Source: Longimycelium tulufanense (GTDB taxonomy: Bacteria; Actinomycetota; Actinomycetes; Mycobacteriales; Pseudonocardiaceae). Taken from it: a DNA stretch of 64,000 nucleotides. Positions within the stretch are counted from its first letter, which is position 1. Each line of letters begins with the position of its first letter. A model generated the notes under the pieces. The model was not told where the DNA came from. It saw only the letters and a program-made list of their open reading frames with translations, and did not search any database. The stretch is taken from assembly GCF_014645795.1 (NCBI RefSeq), contig NZ_BMMK01000022.1:33262-97261 (forward strand), given 5' to 3'. The translations under genes were made by a program, and so were the position numbers. Below are positions 26,266 through 35,072 of the stretch, one piece after another.

Positions 26266-28437
26266 TTACCGCCCTAGATCGAGAAGGTGGATACGGATCT
26301 TGTCGCCGGCATCGGTCCTGGCCAGGACCTGGAACCGGCTGCCCGGCGGGAACACCACCTCATCTTGTTGGTTACTCAAGAAGGAAATGTCCTTTCCGTG
26401 CTGCGAGGTGATCACCAACTCCACGTTGGTGTCGGGCATGGCTCGGAGTTTGTCGGCGGAGGCGAAACCCGGGTCATGGACGATGGTTCCGGGTTGGTAG
26501 TGCTCGACGAACCGGATCAGACTCTGGGTGTCGTCGAAATGCAGGCCGCGGAACACGGTGCCCTGATAGTCGGGCACGTGGTTCAGCCCGGAGGTCAGCA
26601 CCCGGATCTCGGTGTCCCAGGCCGCCAGCGCTTCGGGGTCGGCCGAGCGCAGCGCATCGTTGAGCGGCCGGTGCAGATCCCGCTGGTACAGCAGCATCGC
26701 GTCCAGCTCGGCGTCGCGTACCCCGCGCAGCCAGGGCATCTCCTCGGTGTGGAGCTGGCGCAGGCTACGGATGGTGTCGCGGTCGCCGGGGTGCTGGTCC
26801 CAGTAGTCGTGCTGGTCCTGGCCCCGCGCCTCGAAGTCCGGGTTGGCGTAATCCGGTCGTTCCCGCAGGTGCGGAGGTTCGGGGGTGCCCGACACCGGAG
26901 GGGGAGGGACTTCTCCGGTGCCGGGCGGGGTGGTGCTCGGGTGCCCGGGGGGCGTGGACACCGCGTGCACCGGGCCCGGCGCCGCCGTCGCGGTCGGGCT
27001 GGACTGGGGCACCGACGTGTCCGCAGGCCCGAGGGTGTCGAGCTGACGTTCCACGTCGGCCAGGCCGCCGCCGGCCTGGCCGATCCCGTCGGCCGCGCGC
27101 TGATCCGCGCCCGCCATCCCCGCACCCGGGCCTGGATCCGGCGACGTGGTGGGCTGGCCACCGGCCGGTGTCGCGCTGTCGGGTGTACCGCCGGGACCGA
27201 ATGGCCCGTGCTCCCGCACAAACGAGTCATCGGGCTCAAACCAGTTACCGCTCTCAGCGGTGTGGTCGCCGGCGACGTGCGGCGTGGTGGGCGGATGCGG
27301 CCCGCCGGGCGCGTGTTCCCCGGCGCGGCCTGCCTTACTGGCGGCCTGGCCCGCCTCCTCGACCGCCTCCCGCCCGGTGCTGCGCGCCAGCTTGCCGGCG
27401 GCCGAGCGGGCTACCGACGCCACCCCCAGCGTGGCCGCGTCCACTCCGGCCCCGGCTGCGGCCCCCACACCACCGGTCACCGCGCCGAGTGCCACGTCCG
27501 GGGCCAGCCGGCCCAGCCACCGGCCCGGGCTGTCGAGCAGGGTGTCGACGTCGACGATGTGCTTGAGGGTCGCCACCGGGTGCGTGACCGCGGCCGCCAG
27601 CCCTGACCCGAGGGTGCCGAGGTTGGTCAGATAGTCCTGGGGGTGGGCCAGGTTGTACACGTCGAGGGGGTTGAGTGTCCGGCTGAGCTTGATGATCCCG
27701 CCGATTCCCTCAGCCGCGCCGCCGAGAAAGTCGGTGACCTGGACGACCTGCCGCTGCTGCAGGTCGTCGATCTCCGCGACGGTGCGAGACAACCAGCCTG
27801 GCTTTTCCGGCAGCCGGTCGGTGGCGGCCCGGATCGCGGCTGCCGCCGTCTCCGCCGCCTCCCGCTTACGCGCCCGGGCATCGGCCAACAGCTGCCGTGC
27901 CTCTTCCATCTTCGCGGCACCACCGTCGATGAACTCCCCCGGCTGTGGTGGCAGCTCGGTCGGAAGACCGGCGTTCAGGGAGGCCACTGCCGCGCTGTAG
28001 CGTTCGGCCTTCTGGTTGTACTCGGTGCGCGCCGCTTCGGATTCCCGCTGGCCCGTCTCGTAGAGAGCCACCGCGTCAGTGGCGCGACGTTGCGCAGCCT
28101 CCAGAGCCCACTTGTACTCGCCCAACGCGTCCGCCACGTGCCGGAACGCCCCGGCCAACACATCCCACTGGCGGGGCCGATCCCGGAAATACTCGCGAAA
28201 CGCGTCAGCAGCTTCGCCCTGCCAGCCGTCGCTCGAGATGCGAGACAGAGCCTGCGCGGTCCGTTCCATATGATCGGTCAACTGGGAGAGCTCGCCGGTC
28301 TGCGTCCAGACCCGGCCCGGATCCCCCGGGACGAGTTCCCGAACGTCACGTGTCTCGCCGAGCTCGAACTGCCGGAGGCTCCCCGCCAGCGGCGCTCCCA
28401 GGCCGGGCATCCCGCCCCACGGGTTCATCGGGTTCAC
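26266..28437 (-). CDS. Polymorphic toxin, ESX-type N-terminus, ADP-ribosyltransferase-like C-terminus
   Basis: A 723-residue protein. The N-terminal 220 residues form a helical WXG100-like export domain (SSDGWQGEAADAFREYF at about 67-83). A glycine-rich hydrophobic segment (about 300-350) and a long Pro/Gly/Thr linker (about 370-540) follow. The last 180 residues match an ART fold, with the R-S-E triad visible as VFRGL (about 626), DPGFASAD (about 657) and DEVVFPPGSRF (about 693). Such enzymes transfer ADP-ribose from NAD to protein targets and act in bacterial competition. The GTG start overlaps the stop of the small helical gene upstream, implying co-expression with it. Confidence 0.85.
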   Translation of the reverse strand: MNPMNPWGGMPGLGAPLAGSLRQFELGETRDVRELVPGDPGRVWTQTGELSQLTDHMERTAQALSRISSDGWQGEAADAFREYFRDRPRQWDVLAGAFRHVADALGEYKWALEAAQRRATDAVALYETGQRESEAARTEYNQKAERYSAAVASLNAGLPTELPPQPGEFIDGGAAKMEEARQLLADARARKREAAETAAAAIRAATDRLPEKPGWLSRTVAEIDDLQQRQVVQVTDFLGGAAEGIGGIIKLSRTLNPLDVYNLAHPQDYLTNLGTLGSGLAAAVTHPVATLKHIVDVDTLLDSPGRWLGRLAPDVALGAVTGGVGAAAGAGVDAATLGVASVARSAAGKLARSTGREAVEEAGQAASKAGRAGEHAPGGPHPPTTPHVAGDHTAESGNWFEPDDSFVREHGPFGPGGTPDSATPAGGQPTTSPDPGPGAGMAGADQRAADGIGQAGGGLADVERQLDTLGPADTSVPQSSPTATAAPGPVHAVSTPPGHPSTTPPGTGEVPPPPVSGTPEPPHLRERPDYANPDFEARGQDQHDYWDQHPGDRDTIRSLRQLHTEEMPWLRGVRDAELDAMLLYQRDLHRPLNDALRSADPEALAAWDTEIRVLTSGLNHVPDYQGTVFRGLHFDDTQSLIRFVEHYQPGTIVHDPGFASADKLRAMPDTNVELVITSQHGKDISFLSNQQDEVVFPPGSRFQVLARTDAGDKIRIHLLDLGR

Positions 28438-28787
28438 GGTGAGCCCCCCGCGGGGTTGTCCAACGTCAGACCGAGCTTGCCGAACAGGGACGACATGCCG
28501 TCTTCCACCTGCTGATACAGCGTGCGGGTGTCACGCAGGCCGTTTTCGACCAGCCGCAGCTCCCGGACCTCCCCGCGCAGACTCCACCGAGCCCGATCCA
28601 GGAACGTCGCGGCAGCGTCGGCCAGACCCTCATGGCCCGTCTCAGCCGGTGACAGCGCCAGATCCAGCACACCCACGGCGCTGTCTTCGGCCCCGTGCAT
28701 GCTGTGCTCCCGCAACTCCGCCAGGATCCCCTTCACGCCCTCCTCAAGCTGACGGAGTGCCGGCAGATCCACCCTGAGATCAGCCAC
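28434..28787 (-). CDS. ESX/WXG100-like helical protein
   Basis: A 117-residue protein with a helix-turn-helix hairpin profile (LPALRQLEEGVKGILAELRE... and LVENGLRDTRTLYQQVEDGM) and no Trp-x-Gly at the turn. The GTG at 28787 (after ggggaggggac) overlaps the preceding stop. It is translationally coupled to the toxin gene, so it probably pairs with the toxin N-terminus as a secretion partner, by analogy with ESX partners encoded upstream of T7SS toxins. Confidence 0.7.
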   Translation of the reverse strand: MADLRVDLPALRQLEEGVKGILAELREHSMHGAEDSAVGVLDLALSPAETGHEGLADAAATFLDRARWSLRGEVRELRLVENGLRDTRTLYQQVEDGMSSLFGKLGLTLDNPAGGSP

Positions 28788-29055
28788 GCGTCCCCTCCCC
28801 CTGCTGCAGTGCCGCTTCCACCTCATAGGTGCGCTGTGCCCAGGCATCGGCCTCCCACGCCAACTGGGCCGCCAACGCCGCCGCCCGCGGATCCACCCCC
28901 GGCATCCCCCACAGCGCACGGGCCTGCCGCCGACAGACCCGTGCCACCGCGCGCAGGGCCTCCCGCTGCTGGTCCCACACCGCCACGTGAGAGGCGAACA
29001 CCCGCGCCGCCTCGGCCTGGCCGTGGTCGGGCGCCATCCGCCGCATGTCCGTCAC
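28780..29055 (-). CDS. ESX-like small helical protein
   Basis: A 91-residue protein (MTDMRRMAPD...) that is almost wholly helical, with a WGMPG turn between two Ala/Arg-rich helices, the general shape of WXG100 family members. The GTG at 29055 overlaps the preceding stop (GTGA). The first ten codons recur exactly at 36614-36643 (see findings). Confidence 0.65.
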   Translation of the reverse strand: MTDMRRMAPDHGQAEAARVFASHVAVWDQQREALRAVARVCRRQARALWGMPGVDPRAAALAAQLAWEADAWAQRTYEVEAALQQGEGTRG

Positions 29056-29522
29056 CACGCCCCCTCACTACTGTCGAGTGGAAACGAATCCCCGGTGTGG
29101 AGCACCGCCTCTGGGGCCACAATCCCTTCCAGCCGCGGGAAAAACACAAAATGCGGGCTGCCCAGATCCAGCACCGCGCCCGCCAGCTCCGGGGCCTCGA
29201 CCAGGTAGCGGCCCAGCACGTCCACGCCCCGCACCTGCCACACCGCGTCCAGCTGCCGCTCCGCGCCGGCCAGCCGCTCGACCGTCGAGTACGCCACCAG
29301 CCACGCCACGCCCCCCGTTTCGCGTCGCCCTGGCGCGAGTTGACCGTCGTCGGTGTCCCGGACCATCGGCAGGTACAACGTCGCCACCCGGATCGCGGCG
29401 AGCATCGCCTCAGCCAGACGCTCCCGCTCCGCAGGCGCCACCGCCTCGGTCTGGGCAGCCCGCCACTGCCGCACCGCGGCCACCACCGCCGGCTCCTGCC
29501 CGGCCGACACTGCTGCGCTCAC
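29052..29522 (-). CDS. SseB-like domain protein
   Basis: A 156-residue protein. The order TLYLPMVRDTDDG, GVAWLVAYSTVERL, VRGVDVLGRYL, ELAGAVLDLGSPHFVF is that of the SseB N-terminal fold, often found beside ESX genes in actinobacteria. The GTG start overlaps the DMT permease stop. It is one of three SseB-like proteins in this operon (with 31052-31504 and 31793-32092), all with the WxVAYS/WVDAYL strand. Confidence 0.65.
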   Translation of the reverse strand: MSAAVSAGQEPAVVAAVRQWRAAQTEAVAPAERERLAEAMLAAIRVATLYLPMVRDTDDGQLAPGRRETGGVAWLVAYSTVERLAGAERQLDAVWQVRGVDVLGRYLVEAPELAGAVLDLGSPHFVFFPRLEGIVAPEAVLHTGDSFPLDSSEGAW

Positions 29523-30442
29523 CGCGTCGCTCCCCTCACGCTCGTCACCCCATGCGCGGCTCCCGCCACGTCCTGTGTGGAGGCACGGCCACGCTGCGCC
29601 CGCTGCCCAGCCACCACCGCCCCCGCGATCACGGCCATGCCCACCCACTGCAGACCGGACAGCCGCTCCCCCGCGGCCCAGCCCAACAGGGCCGCGGCCA
29701 GCGGCGCCGTCAACGCCAGCACCGACACCCCCGCCGCCGACGGCAACTTGTGCAAGCCGGTGAACAGCAACGAAAACGCCAGCGCCGTGGCGCCCAGGCT
29801 CACCCACGCCACCGCCAGCACCCCCGCGGCATCCAGGCCCGGCGGTGTCCCCTCGACGAGGAAGGCGGCGAGCACCAGCAGCGCGGCGCCGCCGAAGAGT
29901 TGCCACCCCGTCGCCGTCACCGGTGACACACCTGGCGGTAGACCCCAGCGCTTGGTGAGCGTGAAGCCGGTGGCGGCCGCGCAGGCCGCCCCGGCCGCGG
30001 TCGCCAACCCGACCCAGTCCAGGCCACCCGCCGCGCCCTCGACCAGCAGCGCGACACCGACAACCCCGATCCCGGCGGCCACCACCTGGGACAGCCGGAC
30101 CCGCTCAGCCAGCAGCGCGACCGCCAGTACCGGCACCAGCATCGACTGGCAGGCGATCACGATCGCCACAATCCCGCCCGGGAGCCGGTGTGCCGCGAGC
30201 GTCTGGAGTGCGAAGAACGCCGCAAAGTTCAGTCCACCCAGGATCAGTGACCGCCGCCACCACGGCCCGGCCGGCAGTACCGGCCGCCACACCAACAGAG
30301 CGACCGCGGCCGGCACCACCCGATACACCGACGTCCACACAGGACTCGCCGGCAAGTGGTGCGTAGCGGTGTAGAAGGTGCCGAACAGGGCAGGACCCGC
30401 CGCGGAACAGGCGACCCACGGCCACACCCGATCCCGCGTCAT
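29519..30442 (-). CDS. DMT-superfamily (EamA-type) permease
   Basis: A 307-residue integral membrane protein with about ten helices arranged as two EamA repeats, GTFYTATHHLPASPVW beginning the first and a TGLHKLPSAAGVSVLALTAP block in the second. EamA proteins export small metabolites or amino acids. The true start is the ATG at 30442, overlapping the stop of a 59-residue gene (ATGA). The frame is open another 100 codons upstream without protein-like composition. Its place inside an ESX-like operon is unusual. Confidence 0.85.
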   Translation of the reverse strand: MTRDRVWPWVACSAAGPALFGTFYTATHHLPASPVWTSVYRVVPAAVALLVWRPVLPAGPWWRRSLILGGLNFAAFFALQTLAAHRLPGGIVAIVIACQSMLVPVLAVALLAERVRLSQVVAAGIGVVGVALLVEGAAGGLDWVGLATAAGAACAAATGFTLTKRWGLPPGVSPVTATGWQLFGGAALLVLAAFLVEGTPPGLDAAGVLAVAWVSLGATALAFSLLFTGLHKLPSAAGVSVLALTAPLAAALLGWAAGERLSGLQWVGMAVIAGAVVAGQRAQRGRASTQDVAGAAHGVTSVRGATR

Positions 30443-30618
30443 CTCCCCGCCTCCCCGTCCCGACCCGGAGCCGGCGCAGCAGAGGGAGGCGGTGCCCACC
30501 AGGGCGGCACGCGGTGCAGGTGCGCGCTGGCGGCCACCGCCGCCATCAGCCGTTGCCAGCAGGCCACGGTGCCGCAGGGCGCGTCCGCGAGCGTGGATGC
30601 GCGTGGAGTCCTCGCCAT
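30439..30618 (-). CDS. 59-residue protein coupled to the permease
   Basis: Short gene with a good ribosome site (gggagg, 5 bases) before ATG 30618 and a stop overlapping the permease ATG. The translation contains CGTVACWQRLMAAVAASAHL and a Pro/Trp-rich end. The stop-start overlap pattern, shared with every neighbour, is the main support. No family recognised. Confidence 0.45.
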   Translation of the reverse strand: MARTPRASTLADAPCGTVACWQRLMAAVAASAHLHRVPPWWAPPPSAAPAPGRDGEAGR

Positions 30619-30725
30619 TCCTGTCCTCCCGGAGCCGGTGGGGTGTGTGGTGTGCGGCGGTGGAGAGCCGTGGGTGGGTCACCGACACGGCCACACCCGC
30701 ACCTCCGGGCGAGTCCCGCCGGCGG

Positions 30726-31055
30726 TCACCACGCCGACCCCGCATCCGATCCCGGCTCGGTCCAGGCCCGCGCCCGGCGGAGACGGTCCTGTTCCTCCGC
30801 GGCTGCTTGATCGAGCAGAGTCCGGGCCCGATCCACCTGGGAGGCGGCGATAATCAGCCGGGTCACCATCTGCTCATGGACCGCGGCGATCGTCGTGGGT
30901 ATCCCCTCGGACCAACCCTCCGGCGGGCCCTGCCGCAACTCCGCCGCGATCTCCTCCAGACCCTGCTGCACCCGATCCAGACGGGCGTGGGTCTGGCGTC
31001 GAGCGCGTTCCACAGACGCCCACCCCATGCCTGGGAGATCCGGCCGCGCGCTCAC
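30726..31055 (-). CDS. Helical protein, ESX-like region
   Basis: A 109-residue, almost fully helical protein (VERARRQTHARLDRVQQGL..., MVTRLIIAASQVDRARTLL) with a Gly/Pro break (QGPPEGW) between two long helices. This is the ESX-like hairpin plan, with a W near the turn. The GTG start overlaps the preceding stop (GTGA). Confidence 0.65.
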   Translation of the reverse strand: MSARPDLPGMGWASVERARRQTHARLDRVQQGLEEIAAELRQGPPEGWSEGIPTTIAAVHEQMVTRLIIAASQVDRARTLLDQAAAEEQDRLRRARAWTEPGSDAGSAW

Positions 31056-31504
31056 GCCGACACCTCCGACCCGGCCGATCCGTCGGTGTCGGCAGGGACC
31101 GGCGCAGCTGCGGCGATCACGGGCTCCACGACCGGCAACCGCGCCCCGTACGGGGCCACCAACGTGATCCCCACCTCGGGGCCATACTGCTCATGGACCA
31201 GGTGCGCCAGCTCCCGCCCCGAGCACCAGGAGCGCTCCGGCAACTCCCCGTACTCCGCGCCCGGCATCTCCACCATCTGGTGCTCGTGCAGATAGGCATC
31301 CACCCACCGCCGGCCCTTGCGCTCCACCACCACCGGCTGGTAGCCGGCCTTCGGATCGGTGGCGAAGTAGACGCGCGGCGCATCACGGAACAGCCGCACC
31401 AACTGGCGGTGCAATCCCGCTTCTTCCTGCCGCGCGGCCTCCTCCAGCTCGGCTGTGGACGTGGATCGCCGGTCTGAACCGGCAGCCGGCTTCAAAATCC
31501 CCAC
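31052..31504 (-). CDS. SseB-like/unknown protein of the ESX-like operon
   Basis: A 150-residue protein. GRRWVDAYLHEHQM and GPEVGITLVAPYGARLPVVEPV recall the strand pattern of the SseB-like proteins on either side, after an N-terminal helical region (EEAARQEEAGLHRQLVRLF). The GTG at 31504 follows gggggagg. Co-transcribed with the WhiB-like gene upstream. Confidence 0.55.
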   Translation of the reverse strand: MGILKPAAGSDRRSTSTAELEEAARQEEAGLHRQLVRLFRDAPRVYFATDPKAGYQPVVVERKGRRWVDAYLHEHQMVEMPGAEYGELPERSWCSGRELAHLVHEQYGPEVGITLVAPYGARLPVVEPVIAAAAPVPADTDGSAGSEVSA

Positions 31505-31517
31505 GCTGTCCTCCCCC

Positions 31518-31796
31518 TCAACGTCGCGACGCCGTGCGCCGCTGATCACGCCGCCGATACAGCTCCTGCAACTGCGGCTGCGTCAGACCGGCCCAGATCC
31601 CCGTCCGAGGCCGAAGACGCAAGACCTCCTCCAGACACTGCGCACGGACCGGACACCGACCACAGATCTCACGCGCCGTGCGGGCTGACCTGCCCGGTCC
31701 CGGGAAAAACACGTGCTCGGGCACCCCGGCGCACGCGATGTACGCCCACCACTCCTCACCACCGACGGCGGGCCGGTGTTGGGTGGCGGCGCTCAT
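31518..31796 (-). CDS. WhiB-like iron-sulfur regulator
   Basis: A 92-residue protein with the four Cys ligands of the WhiB family (C22, C45, C48, C54; the last three in EICGRCPVRAQC) and the G-I-W-x-G turn (GIWAGLT), followed by a basic C terminus. WhiB proteins carry a 4Fe-4S cluster and modulate sigma-A promoters. The ATG overlaps the stop of the first operon gene. Being the second gene of the whole leftward operon, it may control the transfer and ESX-like functions. Confidence 0.93.
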   Translation of the reverse strand: MSAATQHRPAVGGEEWWAYIACAGVPEHVFFPGPGRSARTAREICGRCPVRAQCLEEVLRLRPRTGIWAGLTQPQLQELYRRRDQRRTASRR

Positions 31797-32092
31797 GCCG
31801 CCCACCGCACCGGCGCCGGCTGCGCAGCACGCCGTGGCCTTCGGCCGCGGTGCAGGAGGATCTGGTGCGGCCATCCCGGGTCGAGGACGATCCCGACCGT
31901 GGATGGGATCCGGCGCAGCAGCAGCGCCCCGGTCATCGCCACGAGCTGGTGCGTGCCGCGCACCAGGCGGGCCGTGCTGTAGGCGACGACCCAGCGGCGC
32001 CGACGGGCGGTGTAGATCAACGGACGGTGATCGGTGCTGCTGACGATGACCAGCACCGCGCGGCGGCGAAACTGGTCAATGGCTGCAGCCAT
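31793..32092 (-). CDS. SseB-like small protein, first gene of the leftward operon
   Basis: A 99-residue protein with the SseB-type strand order: PLIYTARRRRWVVAYSTARLV, ALLLRRIPSTVGIVLDPG, WPHQILL. ATG 32092 is the first plausible start; the frame extends upstream over non-coding DNA. It precedes the WhiB-like gene with an ATGA overlap. Confidence 0.6.
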   Translation of the reverse strand: MAAAIDQFRRRAVLVIVSSTDHRPLIYTARRRRWVVAYSTARLVRGTHQLVAMTGALLLRRIPSTVGIVLDPGWPHQILLHRGRRPRRAAQPAPVRWAA

Positions 32093-32453
32093 GTGGATCC
32101 CCCTCCCCGACGAAGGGTGGAGAGCGCCCAGCCGGACCCCCTGTGAGTCCCTTTGCGCCGGCTGGGCGCTCCCCGTTTCCCCGGTCGCGCACCTGGTGTG
32201 CACATTTCCCCGATAGCCGAGCTTCAACTAGAGATAACTTGATCAGTGACCCTTAGTTGACGCTGTGGCGAGCGTGAGCGTACGGCTACACAGCACATGG
32301 GATCAACCACAGATTCCGCGTGTCGGGATCCGCAGTTAACGCCCAGTGGGGGCGATCACAAGACCCGCTACCCCCGGCGCCGGCCGACAGGCGACACTAG
32401 GGCGGACGGGGGAACCACCCGTGGAGCAAGAACCACCCGTGGAGCAGGGAGGC
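32093..32453. promoter_or_regulatory. Divergent promoter region with tandem operator-like repeats
   Basis: This 361-base gap separates the long leftward operon from the rightward HTH/ImmA genes. It has a local AT-rich stretch (taactt, about 32230) that suits promoters. Two copies of an 18-base unit, each with the palindrome CCACCCGTGG (32415-32424 and 32433-32442), lie just before the HTH gene, as an autorepressor operator would. If translation starts upstream instead, the same repeats would encode EPPVEQ twice. Confidence 0.45.
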
Positions 32454-33167
32454 ATGGTGCCGGTAAGCGCAGAGCGGCCGCCGGAGGCCGCGGAGCTGGA
32501 CTTTGCGTCCATCCTGGACGATCTGTGCCGCACCGCTACACCCGGCGACGACCGTCCCTGGAGCACCGGCGACCTCGCCCGCGCCTGCCAGGAGCAGGGG
32601 CAGGACATCACCTCCGCCTACATCCACCAGTTGCGCACCGGCGCCCGCGACAACCCGACGATCGCCCACGTGCATGCCCTGGCTGCGGCCCTCAACGTTC
32701 ATCCCGCGGCCCTGGTCGGTGGCACGCGTCGGCCCGTGCGGGAGGGAGAACGTGCGGGATGGCGGCCGGAGGCCGTCGACCACCTCGTCCAGATCCTCCA
32801 CTCCCCTGACAGCGAGCCGTGGACGGCACAGAAGATCGCCGAGACCATCGCGGCACGGCAGCGGTGGGGGAAGATTTCGACCAAGCACGTCCGCCACCTC
32901 ATCCGGGGCCACGACAACCCGTATCTGCGGACGGTTTTGGCCCTGGCCGACTGCTTCCATGTCCCCCCGGCGTACTTCTTCGATGAGGAGTACGCCGCCC
33001 GAATGGATGCCGACACCGCCAACATCAAGGCGCTCTTCGCCACCGGCATCCGCTCCCTGGCGACCCGAATATCCCGCTCAGCAGCCCATAAACCCGCGAC
33101 ATATCAGGCTGCCGTGAACGCCATCCTCAAGGCCCGGGAACACGGCCAAACGGGTGACAAGACGTAA
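32454..33167 (+). CDS. Double-HTH XRE-family regulator
   Basis: About 237 residues with two Cro/C1-type helix-turn-helix regions: STGDLARACQEQGQDITSAY / HVHALAAALNVHPAAL in the first, and WTAQKIAETIA / VLALADCFHVPPAYFF in the second. The C-terminal third is helical. The ATG at 32454 has an unusually close gggagg, so an upstream GTG is possible. It sits directly before an ImmA/IrrE-like gene, a pairing known from phage-type derepression modules. Confidence 0.7.
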   Translation: MVPVSAERPPEAAELDFASILDDLCRTATPGDDRPWSTGDLARACQEQGQDITSAYIHQLRTGARDNPTIAHVHALAAALNVHPAALVGGTRRPVREGERAGWRPEAVDHLVQILHSPDSEPWTAQKIAETIAARQRWGKISTKHVRHLIRGHDNPYLRTVLALADCFHVPPAYFFDEEYAARMDADTANIKALFATGIRSLATRISRSAAHKPATYQAAVNAILKAREHGQTGDKT

Positions 33168-33255
33168 TCTCTACCCCTAAAGGGTCACCCCCAGTCGGAC
33201 GATGGATGACAGTGCGTGGTCCGATGGTCCGATGTCATCCGGGGAGGGGGAGACA

Positions 33256-33798
33256 GTGGCCGAGTCACCAAGACGGGAGACGATCAGCGAGGTCATCGAC
33301 GCGCTCGACCTCGCGCCGAACAGCACCTACGCGGCCGCCTTCGACAAGGTCGGCAAGCTTTTCGACCGCTACCTGGGCCAGCCCACCACGGTGGTCTGCG
33401 CACCACTAGTGGGCTACTCCGGCATCACTGCCGTCCTGTCGGACGACACGGCCGTGGTCGTCGTCGCCGACTCCCCCAGTTGGTACCACCGGCTGCACAT
33501 TCTGTGTCACGAGTTCGCGCACGTGCTGCTCGGCCACACCCCGGTCGAACTCGACGCCGAGGACGTCGTGTCGCACGTCGCGCCACACCTGACGCCGGGC
33601 ATGGTCCAGATTCTGGCCGGCCGGAGCGCCTGCGAGGGTGACGAAGACACAGAACGCGACGCCGAGCAGCTGGCCGACGACCTGGTCACCGCCATCACCG
33701 AGCATCGCCAGAAAACCCGCCGCAACAATGCCCCGGTGCCGTGCGGGCTCACCCGACTCGTGGACTCGTTTGAACGCCCCCGTGGGGCAAGCGCGTGA
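33256..33798 (+). CDS. ImmA/IrrE-type metallopeptidase-like protein
   Basis: A 180-residue protein with the zinc-peptidase motif HEFAHVLLGH (about residues 84-93) and a downstream acidic helix, EDTERDAEQLADDLV, that supplies the third ligand in this family. ImmA/IrrE proteins cleave a partner XRE repressor on a signal. I chose the GTG at 33256 because ggggagggggaga precedes it. It lies between the double-HTH regulator and a membrane protein that may sense the signal. Confidence 0.8.
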   Translation: MAESPRRETISEVIDALDLAPNSTYAAAFDKVGKLFDRYLGQPTTVVCAPLVGYSGITAVLSDDTAVVVVADSPSWYHRLHILCHEFAHVLLGHTPVELDAEDVVSHVAPHLTPGMVQILAGRSACEGDEDTERDAEQLADDLVTAITEHRQKTRRNNAPVPCGLTRLVDSFERPRGASA

Positions 33799-35051
33799 AG
33801 CTGACACTCTTCAACGCCAGCTACCTGGCCACCGCTCCCGTCTGGGCCGCCATCTTGGCGTTCAAAATGCGTGACCTGCGACGGAAAGGATGGACCACCC
33901 CAGCGTTGTGGGCCCTGTGCCTGTCGGTGCTGGCCGCCACCTTGAGCTCGATCTCCGCTGCCCCGGCCAACAACACGCTGCTCCACCAGCTCACCGGCAT
34001 CGTCCACTTCGCGGTGCCCTGGTGCTACTCCTGGGCCACCCTCTATGCCGGCTCCACCCTGGCCACCGTGCTGCTCTGGCGCTACCCGCCCGCCCGGGCC
34101 TGGCGGTCGGTGCGCTGGATCATCCTCGGCTACAGCACCACCATCGTCACGCTCATCGCGTTGTTCGTGGCCTCCTACGACACCACGCGTGCCGATGAAC
34201 GCCTCACCGACTGGGACATTCATTACGCCACCACGCACCCGACCGTCAGCGCGTTCATGCTCGCCTACATCACGGCCATGACGGTCGGCACCACCGCCCA
34301 GGCATACCAGTGCTGGTCCGCCAGCCGTGCCGTCCGCGCCACAGGCCGCGTCTGGACCGCACGCACACTGCGCTGGTTCGCCATCGTCCCTCTGTGGCCG
34401 CTGGCCAGCGTCCTCGTCAAGTTCGTCGTGCTGATCACCCTTTGGTGTGGCACCACCCACCTCGCTCCGATCGGTGCCGCCGCCCCGGCGATCTCCGTCC
34501 TCGGATCCATCCCGATGGCCATCGCGATCCTCCTGCCCTCATGGGGACCCCGCCTGGCCCGACTCCGCGACTCCATCGTCGCCTGGCGCCGCTACCACCA
34601 GCTCCGTCCGCTGCTGAACGTCGTCCGCCAGACCCATCCGACCTCGGCCCTTCCCGACCGCCGCCAGGATGTCCACCGCCGGCTGCACCGGGCCGTGGTG
34701 GAACTCAACGACTGGCAACTCGCCCTCGCACCCCACCGTGATTCCCGCGTCGGCCGCCGTGCGGAACGTCTCGCCTGCGAGGCCGGCCTCACCGGCGCGG
34801 CGCTCACCGCCACGATCACCGCCGCCCAGCTCAAAGCCGCCGCCCACTACCAGCACCACGACCACCCCGTGGGCGAGGACATCCCCGCCGACGAGGATCA
34901 GGTCCGCGACGGCGACCCCGCCGAAGAACAGGCTGCCTGGGCCCGCGTCGCCCGCGCCTACCACTCCCGCATCGTGGACCGCGCCGTCGCGTCCGTGCTC
35001 ACCGAGACGGCCGCGCCCCTGACTGCGGGGCACGGCGACGCCGCCGGATGA
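33795..35051 (+). CDS. Seven-TM protein with cytosolic DUF6545-like domain (MAB_1171c-like)
   Basis: A 418-residue protein with about seven N-terminal membrane helices (residues 8-250). A cytosolic domain follows, containing WRRYHQLRPLLNVVRQTHP and RRLHRAVVELNDWQLAL, as in the MAB_1171c family of putative transporters. The GTG start overlaps the ImmA-like stop. In other actinomycetes this family recurs next to XRE and ImmA/IrrE genes, so the three probably form one signalling unit. Confidence 0.75.
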   Translation: MKLTLFNASYLATAPVWAAILAFKMRDLRRKGWTTPALWALCLSVLAATLSSISAAPANNTLLHQLTGIVHFAVPWCYSWATLYAGSTLATVLLWRYPPARAWRSVRWIILGYSTTIVTLIALFVASYDTTRADERLTDWDIHYATTHPTVSAFMLAYITAMTVGTTAQAYQCWSASRAVRATGRVWTARTLRWFAIVPLWPLASVLVKFVVLITLWCGTTHLAPIGAAAPAISVLGSIPMAIAILLPSWGPRLARLRDSIVAWRRYHQLRPLLNVVRQTHPTSALPDRRQDVHRRLHRAVVELNDWQLALAPHRDSRVGRRAERLACEAGLTGAALTATITAAQLKAAAHYQHHDHPVGEDIPADEDQVRDGDPAEEQAAWARVARAYHSRIVDRAVASVLTETAAPLTAGHGDAAG

Positions 35052-35072
35052 CCGACTGCGGCCAGGTGAGGG

